64,000 nt of DNA from VAZQ01 sp963821505 (GCA_963821505.1 CAWGEH010000008.1:372001-436000); one strand, 5' to 3'. Positions 40,718 to 49,690 are shown, counted from the first letter of the stretch. The notes: a model not told the origin generated them from the sequence alone. Translations and numbers: made by a program.

Positions 40718-41683
40718 ATGCACGTCATTCGCCGCCGCGGATGGGAAATCCCGGAGCGCCTTGCCACCCCCGAGCCGCTTTTCTTCAATCGCCGCAGCTT
40801 CCTGGCGGCGACCGGCGCGGCCGCGCTCGCGCTGTCGCCCAAGCTGGCCTTGGCCCAGCGCGTTGCCGACCTGCCCGACCCGACGAAGGACCTCTATCCG
40901 GCCAAGCGCGACGAAAAATACGTGCTCGACCGGCCCGTCACCGACGAGAAGATCAATACCAGCTACAACAATTTCTACGAGTTCGGCTCGAGCAAGAACG
41001 TCGTCAAGGCGGCGCAGGCACTCAAGTTGCGGCCGTGGACGGTCAAGATCGACGGCATGGTGGAGAAGGCGCAGGAGATCGGCATCGACGACCTCGTCCG
41101 CAGGATGCCGCTGGAGGAGCGGCTCTATCGCCACCGCTGCGTCGAGGCGTGGTCGATGGCGATCCCATGGACCGGCTTCCCCTTGGCCAAGCTGGTGGAA
41201 TTGGCCAAGCCGCTATCGTCGGCGAAATACCTGCGGATGGAGACTTTTCTCGATCCCAAGCTCGCGCCGGGCCAAAGACAGACCTGGTATCCCTGGCCCT
41301 ACGTCGAAGGCCTGACCGTCGCGGAGGCGACCAACGAGCTCGCCTTTCTCGTCACCGGCGCCTACGGCAAGCCGGTGTCGAAGCAGCAGGGTGCGCCGCT
41401 GCGCCTCGCCGTGCCGTGGAAATACGGCTTCAAGTCGATCAAGTCGATCGTGCGTTTCAATTTCACCGATCAGCGGCCGAAGAGCTACTGGGAAGCCTTG
41501 CAGTCCTCCGAGTACGGCTTCTGGGCCAATGTCAATCCGGAAGTGCCGCATCCGCGCTGGAGCCAGGCGAGCGAGGAGCTGATCGGACTGAACGAGCGCC
41601 GGCCCACGCTCATCTTCAACGGCTATGGCGACTACGTCGCCGGGCTCTACAAAGGTCTCGAGAAGGAGCGGCTCTGGGCGTAG
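40718..41683 (+). CDS. msrP: Protein-methionine-sulfoxide reductase catalytic subunit
   Basis: A 321-residue periplasmic molybdoenzyme that reduces oxidised methionines. The Tat signal is NRRSFLAATGAAALALSPKL. The molybdenum-ligating Cys sits in YRHRCVEAWSM, with the family motifs WTVKIDGMVEKA and VPWKYGFKSIKSIVRF. Its haem partner MsrQ is normally adjacent, but there is no msrQ within reach here; the nearest membrane genes (DUF421 pair) are unrelated. A stem-loop repeat follows the stop. Confidence 0.95.
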   Translation: MHVIRRRGWEIPERLATPEPLFFNRRSFLAATGAAALALSPKLALAQRVADLPDPTKDLYPAKRDEKYVLDRPVTDEKINTSYNNFYEFGSSKNVVKAAQALKLRPWTVKIDGMVEKAQEIGIDDLVRRMPLEERLYRHRCVEAWSMAIPWTGFPLAKLVELAKPLSSAKYLRMETFLDPKLAPGQRQTWYPWPYVEGLTVAEATNELAFLVTGAYGKPVSKQQGAPLRLAVPWKYGFKSIKSIVRFNFTDQRPKSYWEALQSSEYGFWANVNPEVPHPRWSQASEELIGLNERRPTLIFNGYGDYVAGLYKGLEKERLWA

Positions 41684-41780
41684 TGTGATCCCGAAAAAGT
41701 TGCAGACTTTTCGGATAAGATCATGCGATCAAACGAATGCTTAGAGCGAAATCGCGCTTCGACGTGAAGCGATGTCGCTC
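41684..41780 (+). repeat. Stem-loop repeat behind msrP
   Basis: Two hairpins in tandem. CCGAAAAAGT-TGCAG-ACTTTTCGG (41691-41714) could serve as terminator for msrP, although no T-tract follows. GAGCGAAATCGC (41744-41755) pairs with GCGATGTCGCTC (41769-41780) at 11 of 12 positions. The whole block has the look of a repeated intergenic element in Bradyrhizobium relatives; no second copy is in this window. Confidence 0.6.
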
Positions 41781-41872
41781 GGGGTCGCCCGGGCGCGGCT
41801 CACGCGCTCTCGCCTCGTGCGATCCTCCTCCGGGGATGGCGGCGCTGCGCGCCGGCGCGGAACGCTGCGGGC

Positions 41873-42577
41873 TCATCCGCTGCGCGGCCCGGCGGGAACG
41901 AGCGGATTGATCCAGTAGCAGGTCCCCTTGGTCAGGTTGATCGTGGGGCCCCATTCGATGTCCCGCGCGACGTCCGGAATCTCGAATCCGAGCGTCAGCC
42001 TGGCCAAGCCGGTATCTCGCGTCGTCAGCGCCGTCACGCCGACGGCCGGCTTCCATTTGTAGACAGTGTTGGTGTTCGGATCGGACACGACGAACGTCAG
42101 CGGTTTTTGATAAAGCGCCAGGGCACGATTTCGCAGACCGATCACGGTATCCGTCGAGTGCAACAGTGCGACGGCATCGCCGACGTTGCCGATCGCGCTG
42201 GGCGACCAACCCGGCAGGGACACCGCGGTCGTCGTTACCGGCACGATCAGAAAATGCAGGGTGTCCAGCTTCCGCTTGGCCTCCTCCTCGCAGTCGGCCA
42301 TGGCCTGTACGAGCCAGCCGTAGTCCGCGGCGGTATCGGTGCTCGGCTCGGAGGCGGACGGAGCGCCCTCCGCCTGCGGGGACTGCGTCCCCCCTTCGCT
42401 GCGGAAGATCTGCCAGCCGAGCGCGAGCAGCCCGCCGGCCAGAAGCAGCGCCGACAGCGCCGCGATCGCTGCAACCGGATTAGGCCAGTTGCGCCCATGG
42501 CAACTGGGACACGAGCGGCCGAAATAGGAGACGGCGGCGCCACAGCGCTGACATTGACCGACGGGGAATCCAGTCAT
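41873..42577 (-). CDS. Zinc-ribbon membrane-anchored protein of unknown function
   Basis: A 234-residue protein with an N-terminal zinc ribbon (CQRCGAAVSYFGRSCPSC: two C-x2-C pairs), one transmembrane helix (VAAIAALSALLLAGGLLALG, residues ~35-55), an acidic linker and an exported beta domain (LTFVVSDPNTNTVYKWKPAV). Zinc ribbon plus anchor often marks envelope or regulatory proteins, but no family is recognised. Nothing in the neighbourhood clarifies it. Confidence 0.7.
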   Translation of the reverse strand: MTGFPVGQCQRCGAAVSYFGRSCPSCHGRNWPNPVAAIAALSALLLAGGLLALGWQIFRSEGGTQSPQAEGAPSASEPSTDTAADYGWLVQAMADCEEEAKRKLDTLHFLIVPVTTTAVSLPGWSPSAIGNVGDAVALLHSTDTVIGLRNRALALYQKPLTFVVSDPNTNTVYKWKPAVGVTALTTRDTGLARLTLGFEIPDVARDIEWGPTINLTKGTCYWINPLVPAGPRSG

Positions 42578-42723
42578 CTGACGGAAACGGCTCCGCGGCG
42601 AATCGCAGGCGAAGATTAGAGCGTTTTTGGGCGAAGCGGAATCCGCCTCGCCGGAATTCTCCGGGGCGGCGAAGTGCGAGATCGAGCCGACGCCCGCGCT
42701 GCCGTGGCGACAGAAGGTCGATT

Positions 42724-42978
42724 ATGGATACTGTGCCGTGCGATGCGGGTGGCACTGCGATCGACGGCCTCGTGCTGACAGCGGCAAATCAGGAGCACGG
42801 CATCGTGTCCCGCGCCGACGGCGGCGTGGACCTCGACATGGCGAGCCGGTTCCCGCTCGGTACCTGGCTTCGCATCCTGCCGGGCCGTGCCTGCGCGACC
42901 GCCGCGGAGTTTTCGGAGTACCACGCGATCACCGCGCAGGGTGTCGTGCAGCAATGGAGACGTTTCGATGGCTGGTGA
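42724..42978 (+). pseudogene. C-terminal remnant of a D-threonine aldolase / DSD1-type PLP enzyme
   Basis: The 84 codons encode TAANQEHGIVSRADGG, FPLGTWLRILPGRACATAAE and end RRFDGW, the C-terminal metal-binding barrel end (H-G and the H/R-A-C-x-T region) of the alanine-racemase-like DSD1 family. The family's His of N-H-A-C is Arg here. The N-terminal ~280 residues, including the PLP lysine, are absent upstream in any frame, so this is a deletion remnant. Its end overlaps the RidA start by 11 nt, suggesting that an intact two-gene operon once existed. Confidence 0.7.
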
Positions 42979-43363
42979 GATCGTTCAAATCAATCCCGCG
43001 ACCATGGCCGCGCCGGGCGGCCATTACAGCCATTCGGTCTGCGCCGGCGGCTTGATCTTCATCTCGGGTCAACTGCCGATCGCGCCCGACGGCACCAGGC
43101 TCAACGAGGCGACGTTCGAGCAGCAGGCGCGGCAGGTGCTCGACAATGTCGCGCATGCCTTGCTGGCATCGGGCAGCTCCATTGCCGGGCTGACGCAGGT
43201 GCGCGTCTACGTGACCGACATCAAATCGTGGCCGGCATTCAACGCCATCTATGCGGCATGGGCGGGCTCCACGCGCCCGGCGCGGGCGGTGGTGCCGGTG
43301 CCCGAGCTGCACTACGGATTCAAGATCGAAGTCGAGGCCGTTGCCGTCAGGCTCGCGTCGTGA
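42968..43363 (+). CDS. RidA/YjgF-family enamine/imine deaminase
   Basis: A 131-residue protein starting MAGEIVQINPATMAAPGGHY. RidA proteins hydrolyse reactive enamines and imines released by PLP enzymes. The key Arg lies in STRPARAVVPVPEL and the conserved C-terminal Glu in KIEVEAVAV. The gene follows, by overlap, the remnant of a PLP enzyme, which fits a role in mopping up its intermediates. A dispersed repeat begins 57 bp downstream. Confidence 0.93.
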   Translation: MAGEIVQINPATMAAPGGHYSHSVCAGGLIFISGQLPIAPDGTRLNEATFEQQARQVLDNVAHALLASGSSIAGLTQVRVYVTDIKSWPAFNAIYAAWAGSTRPARAVVPVPELHYGFKIEVEAVAVRLAS

Positions 43364-43420
43364 GCGCGCGGGCCGCCAAGACGCATGCGCGGCCCAGCGG
43401 CCGGTGGGGGCGCGGCCATA

Positions 43421-43544
43421 GCGCTTTCCGGCGAAAGCCTGCCCCGGACTTGATCCGGGGTGGGAACCGGTTCGCCGCAGAAAACGCGTCAAACGCAAGG
43501 ACCCCGGAGCGGTTTCCGATTCCAACGGAACGGAAAACCGCGCT
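43421..43544 (-). repeat. Dispersed repeat R1, copy C
   Basis: About 124 bp, the reverse complement of copy A with only scattered differences; it includes GCCCCGGACTTGATCCGGGG (a hairpin). One end touches the stop codon of the tctA gene at 43543-43545, so it may double as a transcript end. Confidence 0.8.
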
Positions 43545-45069
43545 AGCCGCTTTCACCGGCTTCCGCCTCGGCGAGCTTGCTGCGCCAGTCCTTGCGGCGG
43601 CGCACGAGGGAGGCGGCGGCGAGCGCCAAGAGGCCCACGCACACCGCGAGAAGCGTCAATGCGATCGGACGCTGGAAGAAGATCGTCCAGTTGCCGTTCG
43701 ACATGATCAACGATTGGCGCAGCGACATCTCGAAGGTCGGCGCGATCACCAGGCCGAGCACCAGCGGCGCCGGATCGAACCCGAACTTGCGCAAGCCGTA
43801 GCCCACGATGCCCATGATCAGCATGATCCACACGTCGACGATCGAGTGGCTCACCTCGTAGACGCCGATCACGCAAAACATGATCACGAGCGGATAGAGA
43901 TAGGCGTAGGGGATCCGCAACACATTCACGAAAATGCCGACCAGGGGCAGGTTGAGCGCAAGCAGCATCACGTTGCCGACATACATGGAGGCGACGAACC
44001 CCCAGAAGATGTCGGGATGCTCGTTCACCAGGGTCGGTCCGGGGGATACGCCGTGGATCATCAGCGCGGCGATCAGCACCGCAGTAATGGGCCCGGTGGG
44101 AAGGCCGAGCGCCAGCATGGGCACGAAGGCGCCGGTCGAGGCCGCGTTGTTCGCCGATTCGGGTCCGGCCACGCCGGCCACCGCGCCCTTGCCGAATTCC
44201 TCGGGGTGCTTGGAGAGCCGGCGCTCGACCGCGTAGGACAGGAAGCTCGAAATGATATGGGCGGAGCCCGGGGTGAGCCCGATCAGAAAGCCGATGAGGG
44301 AACCGCGGGCGATGGGCATGGCCGATTGCCGCCATTCCTGCCGGCTGGGCAGGAGCTCGCGCAGCTTGGGCGCGATGACGTTGCGCACGACATTGGCGGA
44401 CGGCGTCGACAGGATCTCGCCGAGCCCGAACAGGCCGACCGCGACCGGTACGATGCCGATGCCGTCGCCGAGCTCGGCGATGTCGAACGAGTAGCGGAAG
44501 TGCCCGGTCATGTTGTCGATGCCGACGGTGCCGAGCAGGAGGCCGAGGCACGCCATCAGCAGCGTGCGCGGCAGCGAGGTCGAGGACATGTAGGCGAGGA
44601 AGACGAGCCCGAGCACGAGCAGCGCGGTGTATTCGGGGGGGCCGAAGCGCAACGCGAACGTGGCGAGCGGCGGAGCGATCAGCGTCAGCATGATCACCCC
44701 GAACGTGCCCGCAATCCACGAGCCGACGGCGGCGATGCACAAGGCCGCCCCGGCGCGCCCCTTCTGCGCCATGGCATAACCGTCGATGCAGGTCATGACC
44801 GAGGACGCCTCGCCCGGAATCCGCATCAGGATCGACGTAGTCGAGCCGCCGTATTGCGAGCCGTAATAGATGCCCGCGAGCATCACCACGGACTTGGTGG
44901 TATCGAGCCCGAAGGTTGCGGGCAGGAGAATGCTGATGCCGGAAAGCGGCCCGATGCCGGGCAATACGCCGACGATGGTGCCGACCAGGCAGCCGAGAAA
45001 GGCGTACCACAACACGTCGGGCTGCAGCGCGACCGAGAAACCGAGCAGCAGGCTTTCGACGGTCCCCAC
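43543..45069 (-). CDS. tctA: Tripartite tricarboxylate transporter, large permease TctA
   Basis: A 508-residue permease with about 12 helices. I use the GTG start at 45069 (VGTVESLLLGFSVALQPDVL), 2 nt after the tctB stop; the longer frame upstream is Arg/Ala noise. Family signatures include GCLVGTIVGVLPGIGPLSGI, YGSQYGGSTTSILMRIPGE and ALGLPTGPITAVLI. It works with TctB and a Bug/TctC receptor to import carboxylates using the ion gradient. Likely last gene of tctCBA. Confidence 0.95.
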   Translation of the reverse strand: MGTVESLLLGFSVALQPDVLWYAFLGCLVGTIVGVLPGIGPLSGISILLPATFGLDTTKSVVMLAGIYYGSQYGGSTTSILMRIPGEASSVMTCIDGYAMAQKGRAGAALCIAAVGSWIAGTFGVIMLTLIAPPLATFALRFGPPEYTALLVLGLVFLAYMSSTSLPRTLLMACLGLLLGTVGIDNMTGHFRYSFDIAELGDGIGIVPVAVGLFGLGEILSTPSANVVRNVIAPKLRELLPSRQEWRQSAMPIARGSLIGFLIGLTPGSAHIISSFLSYAVERRLSKHPEEFGKGAVAGVAGPESANNAASTGAFVPMLALGLPTGPITAVLIAALMIHGVSPGPTLVNEHPDIFWGFVASMYVGNVMLLALNLPLVGIFVNVLRIPYAYLYPLVIMFCVIGVYEVSHSIVDVWIMLIMGIVGYGLRKFGFDPAPLVLGLVIAPTFEMSLRQSLIMSNGNWTIFFQRPIALTLLAVCVGLLALAAASLVRRRKDWRSKLAEAEAGESG

Positions 45070-45071
45070 TG

Positions 45072-45518
45072 CTAAAATCCGAGAATGCCGCGTTCGAGCG
45101 GCGTCTTGAGCACCACGGTGAAGAACAGATAGGTCAGCGCAACCACGCCGATGCTGAAGCCGGCGGCGCGCAGCAGGTGGCGGCGCTCGGCGACGAAGGT
45201 CAGGGCGAACAGCAGCAGCGCCATGGTGATGAGGAAGCCCAGCGGCTGGTAGAGCGCGATGGCGGCGGCCGTGATCGCGACGATGCGCGCCGCGTGCGGC
45301 AGGTCCGCCCATGGGACGGTGGCGAGCGGCGCGCTCTCGCCCGCGCGCAGCACGATGAGCAGGCCGAACGCGATCAGCAATCCGGCGACGAGCTTCGGCA
45401 TCATGCCCGCGCCAGGAAACGACAGCGTGCCTACCGGCAGATCGCCGCTCGCCGCGAGCACGGCAAGGCCGAAGACTACAAAGACGCCGCCGGCGATGTG
45501 GTCGGTGCGCAGAGTCAT
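45072..45518 (-). CDS. tctB: Tripartite tricarboxylate transporter, small permease TctB
   Basis: A 148-residue, four-helix membrane protein (IAGGVFVVFGLAVLAASGDL, LVAGLLIAFGLLIVLRAGES, LYQPLGFLITMALLLFALTF, AAGFSIGVVALTYLFFTVVL). The SFPGAGMMPKLV motif after the first helix is typical of TctB. It sits between tctC (192 nt upstream) and tctA (2 nt downstream). Confidence 0.93.
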   Translation of the reverse strand: MTLRTDHIAGGVFVVFGLAVLAASGDLPVGTLSFPGAGMMPKLVAGLLIAFGLLIVLRAGESAPLATVPWADLPHAARIVAITAAAIALYQPLGFLITMALLLFALTFVAERRHLLRAAGFSIGVVALTYLFFTVVLKTPLERGILGF

Positions 45519-45710
45519 GCCATGGGCTCGAGTGCCGTATCCGTCATCATGGGACGAGGCGCGCGAGGATCATATCCTGCCGTCCCCGCGCAAAAGGGAA
45601 TCCATAATCCAGAGATCGGCGCGTCCGCTACGATGGGTCCCGCTTTCGCGGGGGACGACGACGGAGCAAGAAGGCGCACTCAAGGCGACGAGGTGACGGC
45701 CATGCTCGGA

Positions 45711-46688
45711 TCAGCCCTCGACCTTGCCGATGGTGTGGATGGCCGCCTCGATGCGCGCTGCGTCGGCGTCCCAGAACTTGGCGAATTCCGGCTGGTCCAT
45801 GTAGCCGAGGTCCTGGCCGAGATTGGCGATCGCGGTCTTGAACTGGTCGGTATGTGCCGCCTTGTTGAAGGTGTCGCGCAGATAGGAGACGACGGTTGGC
45901 GGCGTGCCCTTCGGCGCGAACGCCCCGACCCAGAGGTAATATTCGATGTCGTAGCCGAGTTCCTTCATGGTGGGGACGTCGGGCACAGCCTTCGACCGTG
46001 CGGCGCCGAACATGGCGAGCGGCCGCGCCTTGCCGGCCTTGATCTGCGCGAGGCAGGCCGAGATCGAGGACACCAGGACCTGCGAATTGTTGCCGAGCAG
46101 CGCGGTCAGCGCCGGTCCCCCGCCATTGGTCGGCAGGTGGCGCAGCTTCAGCCCGCCCGCGGCCTTCATGAACAGCGCCGTCGGGATGTGGAGCGCGCCA
46201 TAGAGGCCGGACGAGCTGAAGAGGATCTCGTTCGGCCGTTTCTTGGCGTCGTCGACAAGCTCTTTGAGGGTCTTGTATGGCTGCTGATCGTTGACGATCA
46301 GCACACATGGGTCGGCCACGAAGCGCGCGATCGGGATGAAGTCGGCGCGCGTGAACTTCGGCGTCCGTCCGAACAGCTTGTCGACTTCGGCGAAACCGGA
46401 GATCGACGTGATGTGGAGCAGCAGGGTGTAGCCGTCCGGCTTGGCATTGGCCGCGAACTGCGCGCCGACCGCGCCCGCGGCGCCGGCCTTGGTCTCGATC
46501 ACCACCGGCTTCTGCACCATCGGCTCCATGACCGCCGCGAGCGGACGACCGACCACGTCCGCAGCGCCACCGGGCGGGAACGGATTGATCATCATGATCG
46601 CGTGGGTCGGGTAGGGGTCTTGCGCGAAAGATGCCTTGACGGCGGCTGCCGCGGCGGCGGAGCCGATCATGAAGCTGCGTCTGTCCAC
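45711..46688 (-). CDS. tctC: Bug/TctC receptor of the tctABC operon
   Basis: A 325-residue periplasmic receptor. I start it at GTG 46688 because AGGGAGGACAGC precedes it and it directly opens a Tat-type signal (VDRRSFMIGSAAAAAAVKAS). The core has YPTHAIMMINPFPPGGAADV, IETKAGAAGAVGAQFAANAK and VPTMKELGYDIEYYLWVGAF. It is the only one of the four Bug genes here with its own permease. A CTAG-bounded palindromic element lies 60 bp upstream. Confidence 0.93.
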   Translation of the reverse strand: MDRRSFMIGSAAAAAAVKASFAQDPYPTHAIMMINPFPPGGAADVVGRPLAAVMEPMVQKPVVIETKAGAAGAVGAQFAANAKPDGYTLLLHITSISGFAEVDKLFGRTPKFTRADFIPIARFVADPCVLIVNDQQPYKTLKELVDDAKKRPNEILFSSSGLYGALHIPTALFMKAAGGLKLRHLPTNGGGPALTALLGNNSQVLVSSISACLAQIKAGKARPLAMFGAARSKAVPDVPTMKELGYDIEYYLWVGAFAPKGTPPTVVSYLRDTFNKAAHTDQFKTAIANLGQDLGYMDQPEFAKFWDADAARIEAAIHTIGKVEG

Positions 46689-46748
46689 GCTGTCCTCCCT
46701 GGAATGGTCGGGGCTTGTCACCGCACCGATGTCGAGCAGGCCGCGATG

Positions 46749-46818
46749 CTAGTGTGGCGGATTTGACGTTCCTACCAGCATATCGTTGCTAGTGTCCCTT
46801 CGGAAACCGGGACACTAG
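46749..46818. repeat. CTAG-bounded palindromic element, copy 1 (two units)
   Basis: CTAGTGTGGCGGATTTGACG starts a half element that lacks its second arm. It is followed by a complete small hairpin CTAGTGTCCC (46789-46798) / GGGACACTAG (46809-46818). Related sequences occur at 53935-54098 and 58997-59155. It sits upstream of tctC. Confidence 0.7.
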
Positions 46819-46873
46819 GAGGCGGACCCCAAAGGGTCAACCTCGTGCTTCCGCGGCATAAGGCGCCGCCCCA

Positions 46874-47740
46874 TTAGTCGTCGACGATGGCGACCGCGCG
46901 CGTCCAGCCGGCGGAGCCGCCGCGCACCTTGACGGGAAAGCAGCTCACCATGAATCCCGCAGCCGGCAGCGCTTCGAGGTTGTGCAGCTTCTCGATATGG
47001 CAGTAGCCGATCTCGCGGCCGGCCTTGTGGCCTTCCCAGATCAGGCTCGGGTCGCGGGTTGCGAGATATTTCTCCCTGGTATGGACGAACGGCGCGTCCC
47101 AGCTCCAGCCGTCGGTGCCGGTGACGCGCACGCCGCGCTCCAGCAGATAGAGCGTCGCTTCGCGCCCCATGCCGCAACCTTTGGCCACGTAGTCGGGGCG
47201 CCCGTAGGCGGCGCCCGCGCTGGTGTTCACCAGCACGATCTCGAGCGGCGCGAGTGCATGCCCGATGCGTTCGAGCTCGGCTTCCACGTCGCGCGCGCTC
47301 GCGACATAGCCGTCGGCGAAATGACGGAAGTCGAGCTTGACGGCGGGCTGCAGGCACCAGTCCAGCGGGACCTCGTCGATGGTGATGGCGCGTTTGCCGC
47401 GCTGGCGAGCGAAGCGAGCGGCCAGCGCGGCCTCGCTATTAGGTGCGTGCGCCGGACACTCGCCTGAAACAGGCTCGTCGGCGCACGCGCGATCCATGGT
47501 GGAAGCGAAATGCCAGGGTGCGTCGAGGTGGGTGGTGTTGTGGGTCGACAGCCTGATCCACTCGATCGCCCAGCCTTCGGCATCCGGCAAGTCCTGCTCG
47601 GTGAGACCGGGAAAGAACTTGATCACGTCCGCCGCGGTCTGCCGGTGGGTGAAATAGTCGATCTTCGGCCCGTAGCCCGGCGGATCGGCCGCGACGTCGT
47701 TCTCCAGCGGAACCGAGATGTCGATCAACCTGCGCGGCAT
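46874..47740 (-). CDS. Cyclase-family (kynurenine formamidase-like) hydrolase with in-frame palindromic insert
   Basis: A 288-residue member of the putative cyclase family (MPRRLIDISVPLENDVAADP). The metal-binding motif is THNTTHLDAPWHF, and IDEVPLDWC and IVLVNTSAGAAYG are further family blocks. About 31 residues between HFASTMDRA and GKRAITID (CADEPVSGECPAHAPNSEAA and onwards) are encoded by a palindromic element also found in the sugar dehydrogenase gene. The insert falls in a loop just after the active-site motif. These enzymes hydrolyse amides or cyclic compounds in catabolic routes. Confidence 0.9.
   Translation of the reverse strand: MPRRLIDISVPLENDVAADPPGYGPKIDYFTHRQTAADVIKFFPGLTEQDLPDAEGWAIEWIRLSTHNTTHLDAPWHFASTMDRACADEPVSGECPAHAPNSEAALAARFARQRGKRAITIDEVPLDWCLQPAVKLDFRHFADGYVASARDVEAELERIGHALAPLEIVLVNTSAGAAYGRPDYVAKGCGMGREATLYLLERGVRVTGTDGWSWDAPFVHTREKYLATRDPSLIWEGHKAGREIGYCHIEKLHNLEALPAAGFMVSCFPVKVRGGSAGWTRAVAIVDD
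47396..47486 (+). repeat. Palindromic element inserted in frame in the cyclase gene
   Basis: The 36-bp palindrome at 47396-47431 is identical in design to 28798-28833. It is followed by GCCGGACACTCGCCTGAA and GGCTCGTCGGCGC, as in the sugar dehydrogenase copy. Relative to the host reading frame it is inserted in the opposite orientation, yet the frame stays open. Confidence 0.75.
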
Positions 47741-48004
47741 GACGGGATCCTCCTGGACGGGCGATGATTTCCGTGGCCGTCATCCGTCCTCGGGTACGGC
47801 TTTGCCGGCCCGAGGACAAGCTCCGGCGCATGATCCCAGTGAACGCGGGCGCTTGCGATTCCCGGCGCGAGCGCGGAGTGTACCGGGGATGCCCGGCCTC
47901 GGTGATCGCCGAGGGATCAAAGTCGCAGCGCCCATCCCGGCCAAAGCCGGGTTGGGTGCGCGGGCGTGACAGCCGCAAATGTCGGATCAGCGAGGGACAT
48001 CACC

Positions 48005-48307
48005 ATGCCGGCCTATTGGGTTGCGCGATCGAAGATCAACGATCCGGTCGAATACAAGAAGTACACCGATCTCGTGCCGGCCATCATCGCCAAGTTCGGC
48101 GGCAACGTGCTCGCGCGCGGCGGGCATTATCAGATCATGGAGGGCCCGGACAAGTTTCACCGGTTCGTGGTGATCGAGTTTCCGACCTTCGAACAGGGCG
48201 TCGCCTGCTTCACCTCGCCCGAATACGATGCCGCCGCGGCGTTCCGCCGCAACGGCGCGGGCGAGGTCGAGACCATCATGGTCGACGGCGGCGATCCGAG
48301 CCGCTGA
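48005..48307 (+). CDS. DUF1330 family protein
   Basis: A 100-residue protein, MPAYWVARSKINDPVEYKKY, with the typical DUF1330 ferredoxin-like fold (GNVLARGGHYQIMEGPDKFH, VVIEFPTFEQGVACFTSPEY). The earlier in-frame ATG/GTG options lack family similarity, so I start at 48005. Members are small dimeric proteins of unknown function, often next to catabolic genes. It precedes a LIV-type binding protein by 76 nt in the same direction. Confidence 0.9.
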   Translation: MPAYWVARSKINDPVEYKKYTDLVPAIIAKFGGNVLARGGHYQIMEGPDKFHRFVVIEFPTFEQGVACFTSPEYDAAAAFRRNGAGEVETIMVDGGDPSR

Positions 48308-48383
48308 CGGGCAGCGTCCCACTAGCGCAGGCCCGCTCGTTGCCCATAAGATGGCGCATAAAGCTGAAAATGGGAGGATGACG

Positions 48384-49658
48384 ATGCTGCATGACGCAAA
48401 ATGCCGGCTGTCGACTAGCTTTGCTCCCGTGCTCGCGGGGCTCATGGTATGCGCGCTATCAGCGAGCGCAGCCTGGGCGCAAACCGGCGAGCCGATCAAG
48501 ATCGGCTACGGCATATCGCAGACCGGCGGGCTTGCTCCCAACGGCAAATCGGCGCTACTCGCCCAGAAGATTTGGGAGGAAGACATCAATGCCAAGGGCG
48601 GGCTGCTGGGACGCCCAGTCAAGCTCGTCTACTACGACGATCAGACCAATCCGGCGACGGTGCCCGGCATCTACACCAAGCTGCTCGACGTCGACAAGGT
48701 CGACCTCATCATCGGCGGCTACGGCACCAACATGCTGGCGCCGGCAATGCCGGTGGTAATCCAGAAGAAGAAGATGCTGATCGGGCTGTTCGGGCTCGCC
48801 GTCAACAGCGAGTTCCACTATCCCAACTACTTCGCGATGATCCCTTCGGGACCGGCGCCGAAGCTTGCTTTCACCAAGGGCTTCTTCGACGTCGCGATGG
48901 CGCAGGAGCCCAAGCCGCACACGGTCGCGATCGTGGCGGCGGATGCCGAGTTTTCCGTCAACGCCTCCGACGGCGCGCGCGCGAATGCCAAGTCCGCCGG
49001 CCTCTCCATCGTCTACGACAAACGATATCCGCCGTCGACCACGGATTTTGCGCCGATAGTCCGCGCGGTGCAGGCGACCAATCCGGATCTCGTAGTGATC
49101 TGCTCTTATCCGCCGGATTCTGTCGGCATGGTGAAGGCGATTAACGAAATCGGCTTCAAGCCGAGGATGATCGGCGGCGGTATGGTCGGTCTGCAGGCGA
49201 CCGCCATCAAGACGCAACTGGGCCCGATGCTCAACGGCTTCGTCAACTACGACTTCTGGCTGCCGGTTCCCAAGATGAATTTCCCCGGGGTCGCGGATTT
49301 CATGAAGAAGTATCAGGCCAAGGCGGGTAGCGAAGGCGTGGATCCGCTCGGCTATTACATCGGGCCATGGGGCTATGCCCAACTCGAGGTCCTGCAGCAG
49401 GCGGTCACGGCGACGAAAAGCCTGAGCGACGACAAGCTCGCCGATTACATACGCGCCAACACGTTCAAGACCTTGGTCGGCGATGTGAAGTTCGGCAAGG
49501 ATGGTGAATGGGCGCAGTCGCGCGTGCTGCAGGTCCAGTTCCAGAACGTGAAGGGCAATGACGTCGGCCAGTTCAAGGACATCTCGACCCAGGTCGTAGT
49601 AGCGCCGAACGACTACGAATCCGGCAAGGTGATCTACCCCTACGAGAAGGCGAAGTAG
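48384..49658 (+). CDS. Branched-chain amino acid ABC transporter substrate-binding protein (LivK-like)
   Basis: A 424-residue type I periplasmic binding protein. ATG 48384 lies 6 nt after GGGAGG and is preferred over ATG 48378; the signal peptide is SFAPVLAGLMVCALSASAAW. The mature start KIGYGISQTGGLAPNGKSAL and DINAKGGLLGRPVKLVYYDD are family hallmarks. It is convergent with livFGMH, which lacks its own receptor, so it probably feeds that permease. A hairpin follows the stop. Ligands of this family extend to aromatic and dicarboxylic acids. Confidence 0.93.
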   Translation: MLHDAKCRLSTSFAPVLAGLMVCALSASAAWAQTGEPIKIGYGISQTGGLAPNGKSALLAQKIWEEDINAKGGLLGRPVKLVYYDDQTNPATVPGIYTKLLDVDKVDLIIGGYGTNMLAPAMPVVIQKKKMLIGLFGLAVNSEFHYPNYFAMIPSGPAPKLAFTKGFFDVAMAQEPKPHTVAIVAADAEFSVNASDGARANAKSAGLSIVYDKRYPPSTTDFAPIVRAVQATNPDLVVICSYPPDSVGMVKAINEIGFKPRMIGGGMVGLQATAIKTQLGPMLNGFVNYDFWLPVPKMNFPGVADFMKKYQAKAGSEGVDPLGYYIGPWGYAQLEVLQQAVTATKSLSDDKLADYIRANTFKTLVGDVKFGKDGEWAQSRVLQVQFQNVKGNDVGQFKDISTQVVVAPNDYESGKVIYPYEKAK

Positions 49659-49690
49659 TCCCGCTTTGGCCTTATTCCGATGGGGACGCA

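Noticed and set aside
43228..45075. 615-codon plus-strand frame opposite tctA
   Set aside because: His/Asp/Glu-rich shadow of tctA with no recognisable domain.
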